Notes under the pieces: generated by a model | Database searches by the model: none | Told to the model about the DNA's origin: nothing | What the model saw: only the letters and a program-made list of their open reading frames with translations | In this document: in pieces, positions 6,503-9,433 of the stretch | Layout of the letters: every line of letters starts with the position of its first letter | Numbering within the stretch: the stretch's first letter is position 1 | Made by a program: the position numbers and the translations under genes | Assembly (NCBI GenBank): GCA_002293665.1 | Contig: DBDQ01000091.1 | Location: 1-9,433, forward strand | Length of the DNA: 9,433 bases | Direction: 5' to 3' | DNA from: Alistipes sp. UBA928 | GTDB taxonomy: Bacteria; Bacteroidota; Bacteroidia; Bacteroidales; Rikenellaceae

Positions 6503-6606
6503 TGCAATATTAAGTGTATTAGCGCGTTGAGAGAACGAAAATATGCCCGGGTAGAACTTCTTGGTTGGTCGTGTACGAACAAGTCGTTCGCTCATTGTTC
6601 GCACGC

Positions 6607-6643
6607 AAAAGAAAAAGAGCCACGTCAACCGACGTAACTCTTT
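6607..6643 (-). terminator. Strong intrinsic terminator after the tRNA
   Basis: On the minus strand GAGTTACGTC pairs with GACGTGGCTC around a GGTT loop (6617-6626 with 6631-6640), including two T.G pairs that work only on this strand. AAA/TTT extends the stem to about 13 bp, and TTTTTCTTTT follows. It lies just over 10 bp beyond the tRNA 3' end and insulates it from the S41 operon. Confidence 0.8.
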
Positions 6644-6653
6644 GACTTTCAAG

Positions 6654-6727
6654 TGGGCCCAGAGGGTCATGATCCCCCGACCTTCGGATTATGAGTCCGC
6701 TGCTCTGACCAACTGAGCTATGGGCCC
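6654..6727 (-). tRNA. tRNA with anticodon CAT (elongator Met or Ile2)
   Basis: The 74-nt cloverleaf has acceptor GGGCCCA/TGGGCCC (7 bp), D-arm GCTC/GAGC with loop AGTTGGTCA, anticodon stem GCGGA/TCCGA with loop CTCATAA (anticodon CAT), variable AGGTC, T-stem GGGGG/CCCTC (one G.T) and discriminator A. The CCA end is not encoded. A Watson-Crick 1-72 pair argues against an initiator tRNA. C4-G69 and C5-G68 resemble features favoured by TilS, the enzyme that converts CAT to an isoleucine anticodon, but this is not decisive between Met and Ile2. The T-loop reads ATCATGA instead of the usual TTCRA start. A terminator follows at 6607-6643. Confidence 0.93.
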
Positions 6728-6783
6728 CGAACTTTGCTGCGCCGGAAACTGTCGGCCCCGGCACTGTCGTGTGTTTGAGAGTG

Positions 6784-6791
6784 CAAAAATA
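6784..6791 (-). promoter_or_regulatory. Bacteroidetes -7 promoter box for the tRNA
   Basis: The minus strand reads TATTTTTG, fitting TAnnTTTG. Transcription would start near 6778, giving a precursor leader of about 50 nt. That leader contains a possible GCCGG/CCGGC hairpin (6741-6762) and two copies of ACTGTCG. No gene lies between this box and the tRNA. Confidence 0.5.
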
Positions 6792-6794
6792 TAA

Positions 6795-6830
6795 AAAAAT
6801 CGCGATTCCGAATCCCGAATCGTGATTTTT
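6795..6830. repeat. 14-bp inverted repeat between divergent tRNA and flippase promoters
   Basis: AAAAATCGCGATTC (6795-6808) and GAATCGTGATTTTT (6817-6830) pair over 14 positions with one G.T, around an 8-nt spacer. The heptamer CCGAATC occurs twice in tandem at 6808-6821. It lies between the two -7 boxes, where both -33 contacts should fall. No gene reads into it from either side, so an operator is more plausible than a terminator. Confidence 0.6.
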
Positions 6831-6832
6831 CC

Positions 6833-6840
6833 TACATTTG
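6833..6840 (+). promoter_or_regulatory. Bacteroidetes -7 promoter box for the flippase-dut-holB operon
   Basis: TACATTTG is an exact TAnnTTTG match and ends only 6 bp before the ATG at 6847. The transcript would be leaderless or nearly so. The upstream contact region is occupied by the inverted repeat. Confidence 0.6.
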
Positions 6841-6846
6841 TCAGTT

Positions 6847-8106
6847 ATGAACGGCATTAAGACCCTTGCGGGCGACACCATAATCTACGGCTTGAGCACC
6901 ATCGTCACCCGGATGCTCAACTATCTGATGGTGCCATACCTCACCCGCGTGATGGGTACGGGCGAGTACGGCATCGTTACAGACCTCTATTCGCTCATTC
7001 CGTTCGCGCTGGTACTTTTGACTATGGGTCTGGAGAGCGGATATTTTCGTTTCGCGGGCAAGGCCGATGGAGAGGGGGAGAAAAATCGGCTTTTTGTCAC
7101 GCTTTGGAGGACGACGAGTGCTGCCGCGGTGCTGTTTTGGATGGTCGTTTTTCTGTTCCGAGCTCCGATGTCCTCGCTTCTTGGCTATGGTGGCAATCCC
7201 GAACTGATATTGCTGACGGGTTCCATCGTCGCTCTCGACGTAATAACCGCAATGCCTTTCGCGCGGCTTCGCGAACAGCGCCGCCGGGTACGATATGCGA
7301 CGATCCGGTTTGCCTCGGTGGTTGTGAACCTCGCGCTGTGTCTCTTCTTCTACTCGGTGCAGCGGCGCACGGGAGCAAGTTGGGTGCTGGAGGCAAATCT
7401 TGCGGCGAGCGCGGTGTCGTTGGGACTGCTCCTGCCGGGATTGTGGAAATTCAGATGGGATGGCGGATGGCATAGCGACTTTGCGATATTAAAACGCGTG
7501 ATGGTCTACTCGCTGCCGCTGTTGGTGAGTGGCATCGCGGGCACGGCGGGCGAGTTCATCGACCGGCAGATGGTGAAGTGGCTGCTGCCGCCCGACGAGG
7601 CGATGGGCGCGCTTGGGATATACGGCGCAACGACAAAGCTGGCCGTAATCATGATCCTCTTCACGCAGATGTACCGCTTGGCCGCCGAGCCGTTTTTTCT
7701 CGCGAAGTTTGGCAAAGGGGAGTTCGAGCGGCAAAGCAATCTGGCGATGAAACTCTACATTGCGGTGGCGGCGCTGATTTTCGTCGTGGTGATGGTCGCA
7801 AAGCCGCTCGTGGTGCAGATCGTGGGCGAGGATTTTCGTGAAGGAAGCCACTTGCTGCCCATTCTGCTGGGGGCCAACGCACTGGCCGGAGTGGTGTTGA
7901 ACCTGTCGTTCCGCTACAAACAGGCCGAGCGGACGTGGATGGCGATCGCCGTTACGGGCACGGGCATGATCGTGGCGGTGGCGGTAAATTTAGCCCTTGT
8001 GCCGCGAATGGGATACGAAGGAGCCGCATGGGCACGTTTAGCTTGTGAGGCGGCAATGGTGGCGGTAAGTTGGATACTTGTGTCGCAAATCAAAAAAGAG
8101 ATATGA
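6847..8106 (+). CDS. Polysaccharide/oligosaccharide flippase (MATE/MVF superfamily membrane protein)
   Basis: Members of this Wzx-like family move lipid-linked sugar units across the inner membrane for capsule, O-antigen or exopolysaccharide synthesis. The 419-residue protein begins with the typical motif MNGIKTLAGDTIIYGLSTIVTR, then NYLMVPYLTRVMGTGEYG and a long hydrophobic body. About 12 membrane segments can be counted (for example around residues 50-66, 90-108, 120-140, 155-172, 215-235 and 300-322). It ends abruptly with WILVSQIKKEI right after a membrane segment. Many Bacteroidales relatives of this gene are about 480-500 residues, so a C-terminal hairpin may be missing. The frame is intact, and its TGA overlaps the dut start (ATGA), suggesting translational coupling. 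ATG 6847 is preferred to an in-frame TTG inside the promoter box. The transported sugar is unknown. Confidence 0.85.
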   Translation: MNGIKTLAGDTIIYGLSTIVTRMLNYLMVPYLTRVMGTGEYGIVTDLYSLIPFALVLLTMGLESGYFRFAGKADGEGEKNRLFVTLWRTTSAAAVLFWMVVFLFRAPMSSLLGYGGNPELILLTGSIVALDVITAMPFARLREQRRRVRYATIRFASVVVNLALCLFFYSVQRRTGASWVLEANLAASAVSLGLLLPGLWKFRWDGGWHSDFAILKRVMVYSLPLLVSGIAGTAGEFIDRQMVKWLLPPDEAMGALGIYGATTKLAVIMILFTQMYRLAAEPFFLAKFGKGEFERQSNLAMKLYIAVAALIFVVVMVAKPLVVQIVGEDFREGSHLLPILLGANALAGVVLNLSFRYKQAERTWMAIAVTGTGMIVAVAVNLALVPRMGYEGAAWARLACEAAMVAVSWILVSQIKKEI

Positions 8107-8534
8107 AAGTAAAGATAGTAAGTAAATCGGCGTTCGACCTGCCGGCATACGAAACGCCCCTGGCGGCGGGAATGGATGTGAGGGCGAACCTGACCGAGAG
8201 CATAATTTTAGGGCCGCTGGAGCGGGCAATGATCCCCACGGGGCTTTATGTGGAGCTGCCGCCGGGCTGTGAGTTGCAGGTACGACCGCGTAGCGGGCTG
8301 GCCATCAAGCACGGTATCACGGTGCTGAACTCTCCGGGGACTGTGGACGCCGACTACCGGGGTGAGCTTCGGGCGATCCTTGTTAATCTGTCGAACGAGC
8401 CGTTCGAGATTAAGCCGGGCGAGCGGATCGCGCAATATGTCGTGGCACGCCACGAAAAGGTGGAATGGGAGGTGGTCGAAGAGCTTTCGGAGACGGAGCG
8501 CGGCGCAGGAGGATTTGGATCGACTGGGCGGTAA
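8103..8534 (+). CDS. dut: dUTP diphosphatase (dUTPase)
   Basis: It hydrolyses dUTP to dUMP and diphosphate (EC 3.6.1.23), supplying dUMP for thymidylate synthesis and keeping uracil out of DNA. The 143-residue protein is normal for the trimeric family. All five motifs are present: I AGMDVRA (22-28), II PRSGLAIKHG (62-71), III GTVDADYRGEL with catalytic D84 (79-89), IV GERIAQ (106-111) and V RGAGGFGSTG (133-142), whose glycine-rich tail closes the active site of a neighbouring subunit. The start codon lies within the ATGA overlap with the flippase stop, and holB follows after 30 bp, so the three genes are probably one transcript. Confidence 0.97.
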   Translation: MKVKIVSKSAFDLPAYETPLAAGMDVRANLTESIILGPLERAMIPTGLYVELPPGCELQVRPRSGLAIKHGITVLNSPGTVDADYRGELRAILVNLSNEPFEIKPGERIAQYVVARHEKVEWEVVEELSETERGAGGFGSTGR

Positions 8535-8564
8535 CGACCGCTGCGGATTTATTATGCGCTGAAT

Positions 8565-9433
8565 ATGCAATTCAAAGACATAAAGGGCCACGAGGAGATT
8601 AAAAAGAGGCTGGCGCACACGGTCGATGCCGGGAGGGTGAGCCATGCCCAGATTTTTACGGGTGAGGCGGGGAGCGGGACTCTGCCCCTTGCGCTGGCGT
8701 ATATTCAATATCTCAATTGCCCCGACAGAAAAGATGGTGATTCGTGCGGAGTGTGTTCGTCTTGCCAGAAGATAGGCGCGCTGGCCCATCCCGACCTACA
8801 CTTCGTGATGCCGGTCAACAAACAGGGAAAAAAGAGCGGCGAGGCGATCACCAGCGATACTTTCCTGCCCGAGTGGCGGAAAATAGTCGCCGAGACGGGC
8901 GGATACTTCGACGAACAGATGTGGTACGACGCCCTGGGCTTGGAAAACCTTCAGGGTCTGATCTCCAAAAAAGAGGCCGACGAGGTGATCCGCAAGCTGG
9001 GATTTAAAAGTTTCGAGGGGGGCTACAAGTCCGTGTTGGTGTGGCTGCCCGAGAAGATGAACACCGAGGCCGCCAACACCCTGCTCAAGATTCTCGAGGA
9101 GCCGTGGGCCGGTACGCTGTTCGTGCTGGTGAGCGCACGGCCCGGACTGCTGCCCGCCACGATCCTGTCGCGGGTGCAGGAGACCGTGGTGCCCGGAGGA
9201 GAGTTCGAGGCGCGGCGCAACCTGCACGGCGCCGACAGCGCCGAGGCGGGCGAAGAGTTCGAGGCGTTCGTCGAGTTGATGCGCCTCAGCTACAACGATA
9301 AGCATCTCGAACTTATGAAATGGGCCGAGCGGACAGCCTCTCTGGGACGCGAAAGGCAGAAACGGATGCTCGAAAATTTTATACGTCTCGTGCGCTCGTC
9401 GCTCATGATTAATGCCGGATTGGAAGATATTGC
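8565..9433 (+). CDS. holB: DNA polymerase III delta' subunit (clamp loader), runs off right edge
   Basis: Delta' is the non-motor AAA+ subunit of the clamp loader that opens and places the sliding clamp on DNA. From ATG 8565 (MQFKDIKGHEEIKKRLAHTV) the frame stays open to the window end, 289 codons, of about 370 expected. Visible features are FTGEAGSGTLPLALAY at the P-loop (Thr39 in place of the Walker A lysine), a zinc module C52-x8-C61-x2-C64-x2-C67, a degenerate Walker B (VLVWLPEKMN) followed by TEAANTLLKILEEP, the delta'/gamma signature, and TILSRVQ at the SRC position with Val for Cys. A non-functional P-loop is known for delta' in other bacteria, so its loss supports delta' over DnaX. 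It follows dut by 30 bp. Identification is confident at family level. Confidence 0.9.
   Translation, partial: MQFKDIKGHEEIKKRLAHTVDAGRVSHAQIFTGEAGSGTLPLALAYIQYLNCPDRKDGDSCGVCSSCQKIGALAHPDLHFVMPVNKQGKKSGEAITSDTFLPEWRKIVAETGGYFDEQMWYDALGLENLQGLISKKEADEVIRKLGFKSFEGGYKSVLVWLPEKMNTEAANTLLKILEEPWAGTLFVLVSARPGLLPATILSRVQETVVPGGEFEARRNLHGADSAEAGEEFEAFVELMRLSYNDKHLELMKWAERTASLGRERQKRMLENFIRLVRSSLMINAGLEDI

Noticed and set aside
6404..6670. N-terminal extension of the first S41 protein
   Set aside because: It would overlap the promoter box, the tRNA terminator and the tRNA end, and would bury the signal peptide.
6838..6846. TTG start for the flippase
   Set aside because: It lies within the -7 box; the ATG at 6847 matches the family N-terminus.
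6519..6881. 120-codon minus-strand frame
   Set aside because: It runs across the tRNA, its terminator and both promoter boxes.
1..9433. CRISPR array, insertion sequence, phage or defence genes
   Set aside because: No regular spaced repeats, transposase, integrase or nuclease-defence motifs were seen; gene content is mostly housekeeping.

Overview
The window looks like chromosome of a GC-rich Bacteroidales bacterium, possibly Alistipes-like. The genus is a guess. The phylum rests on repeated TAnnTTTG promoter boxes, the absence of Shine-Dalgarno sites, two secreted BACON-S41 proteins, and a flippase-dut-holB gene order. No mobile element or CRISPR array was seen.

Layout. The left edge holds the start of rplS (ribosomal protein L19, minus strand), divergent from surE (5'-nucleotidase, plus strand). 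Back-to-back promoter boxes serve the two genes, and rplS has a leader of about 140 nt. Between the convergent surE and the next minus-strand operon lies about 380 bp without a protein gene. It encodes what looks like a structured non-coding RNA on the minus strand: a promoter box, a rod-shaped fold with several G.U pairs that only work on that strand, and a hairpin-plus-T6 terminator. A second structured segment beyond that terminator could form a pseudoknot and ends in its own T-rich tract.

Positions 1631-6403 (minus) are a compact three-gene operon: two paralogous BACON/PDZ/S41 peptidase-like secreted proteins, then a DHH-DHHA1 phosphoesterase (NrnA type) coupled by a TGATG overlap. The second S41 protein keeps the serine-lysine dyad. 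The first has lost the serine, the lysine and the oxyanion-hole glycine, so it is probably a pseudoprotease.

A tRNA with anticodon CAT (minus) follows, with an unusual T-loop and a strong terminator. It is divergent from a plus-strand operon of a polysaccharide flippase, dut (dUTPase, ATGA overlap) and holB (DNA polymerase III delta', running off the right edge). A 14-bp inverted repeat sits between the two divergent promoters.

The strongest leads are the rod-shaped RNA at 1399-1607, which resembles 6S RNA in architecture, the active/inactive S41 pair, and promoters placed only a few bases before start codons.
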